A stretch of DNA of 64,000 nt from Globisporangium splendens (lineage: Eukaryota; Oomycota; Peronosporomycetes; Pythiales; Pythiaceae): positions 222,178-286,177 of the forward strand of contig VFIW01000060.1 in assembly GCA_006386115.1 (NCBI GenBank), in the 5' to 3' direction. This document shows, piece after piece, positions 63,151 to 64,000 of the stretch. The translations under genes were made by a program, and so were the position numbers. Within the stretch, counting starts at the first letter, position 1. Every line of letters starts with the position of its first letter. Below the pieces are notes generated by a model. The model was given only the letters and a program-made list of their open reading frames with translations, did not search any database and was not told where the DNA came from.

Positions 63151-64000
63151 GAGTTAATGGAGACGAACAGGCTGGTCCGTGCAACACACGTGCACACGCG
63201 AGTTGCACACCATTATATTAAACAGTAGCGAATATGTCCCCATCTTGCACACTGGACTGGAACTCCTCTTAGTCGTGGATGATCGACAGCCCCTTGATGT
63301 ATTACGATCCATGACGGATTATAATGCTGTTGCTGTCCCTGAGGTTGGAGAGAGATGGTGACTATATAGTTAGCCATCAAATTCATCCGCCACTTCCAAT
63401 TGGGACTTGCATGAGGACGAGAAACCTCATCATGCACACACAACAGACTCGCACACGTTGAAATCGGTTCCTCCAAATAGGCGTGTCATGCCGCCCCCTC
63501 GCACTATAAACAGGGGTCGTTGCTGCGTGTATCAGATCTGTTGTACCTGGGTCTTGAATCAAATGTGCTCCTGTAGATGCCTGCGCGAAGCCCATGATGG
63601 GAGAGCGAATGGAGGGAGAGAGAGAGAGAGAGAGAGAGAGATGCCGCCATGAAGAACGAAATCATCCTCAACGCCGCGCTCGAGCAGATCGACAGCTCCA
63701 CACAAGTTGAAGTGCGGCAGTCTTGCGAATTTCTATTTCCAGACGCCAGACTCTCGAACTTTAAAGCATTCCATAAATGACACGCGCTCGTGACGGTTCG
63801 TGGGCCAATGGAGCGTCGGAATGGTGCCGCATAACCCCCTTGTTGACGCAGGCGCGCGTCATTGCGACCAGAAGAGAAGAAGATGGAATGCCAATGAATC
63901 AAGTGTTTAGGTCTATGTGATAACGTGCATGTGATTGGCTGCCTGACTGGATCGCAATGCGCAGCGTCACATAGAATCGAGAGCCTCTTATGTTTAATAT
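63151..64000. other. Right-edge region with GA tract
   Basis: About 850 bases with no recognised conserved gene. A GA microsatellite lies at 63616-63641. It is followed by a 43-codon open frame (63649-63780, starting MKNEIILNAALEQIDSS) that could be a short gene start or chance. Confidence 0.4.
63616..63641. repeat. GA microsatellite
   Basis: Uninterrupted alternating ga dinucleotides. Confidence 0.9.

Overview
The window looks like nuclear DNA of an oomycete. The introns are few, short (about 48-129 bp) and GT-AG. Start-site motifs resemble the oomycete initiator plus flanking promoter region (TCATTY followed by a CAATTYG/CATTC-type core). A membrane protein carries the YSIER signature of a family common in Phytophthora and Pythium relatives. 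Secreted papain-like proteases end in PAN/apple domains, as in other oomycetes, and two genes point to a flagellum. I cannot name the species. No tRNA, rRNA or CRISPR array was seen.

Region 1-9.1 kb: a partial YSIER membrane protein running off the left edge, a long gene-poor stretch, a CCC1/VIT-type vacuolar iron transporter, a half-length WDR19/IFT144-like beta-propeller protein with a C-terminal membrane anchor, a divergently placed SHIPPO/ODF3-type flagellar protein with two frameshifts, and a type-1 phosphatase inhibitor-2 homologue. Region 9.4-25 kb: a 5'-truncated LINE with clear target-site duplications, a frameshifted cyclic-nucleotide-binding protein, three papain-PAN protease genes (one a dead pseudogene), and between them the biotin-containing alpha subunit of propionyl-CoA carboxylase.

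Region 25-50.5 kb is dominated by seven copies of an NADP-dependent zinc alcohol dehydrogenase (cinnamyl-alcohol-dehydrogenase type). Six form three tail-to-tail inverted pairs, that is, three large palindromes. Two of these palindromes are themselves direct duplicates of a roughly 3.9-kb unit. LINE fragments and a HECT-ligase remnant lie between the units. The single-copy genes here are a UBE3C/HUL5-type HECT ligase, a GPI-type secreted protein, an FKBP8-like immunophilin and a CYP86-like P450.

Region 50.9-64 kb: an Mx-like dynamin GTPase with an unusual Tudor/Agenet-like module in its stalk, the remnant of a second tandem copy, a conserved-looking two-helix membrane protein with apparent indels, an HPF1 (PARylation factor) homologue with four exons, an ACL5-type thermospermine synthase, mitochondrial EF-Ts, a WW/zinc-finger protein and a GAF-domain pseudogene.

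The genes are mostly unrelated housekeeping or accessory functions and do not form one pathway. The notable structure is evolutionary: inverted and direct duplication with gene conversion (ADH), family duplication with decay (proteases, dynamin), and LINE insertions. Single-base frameshifts recur in otherwise conserved genes, so some broken genes may reflect assembly consensus errors rather than true pseudogenes.
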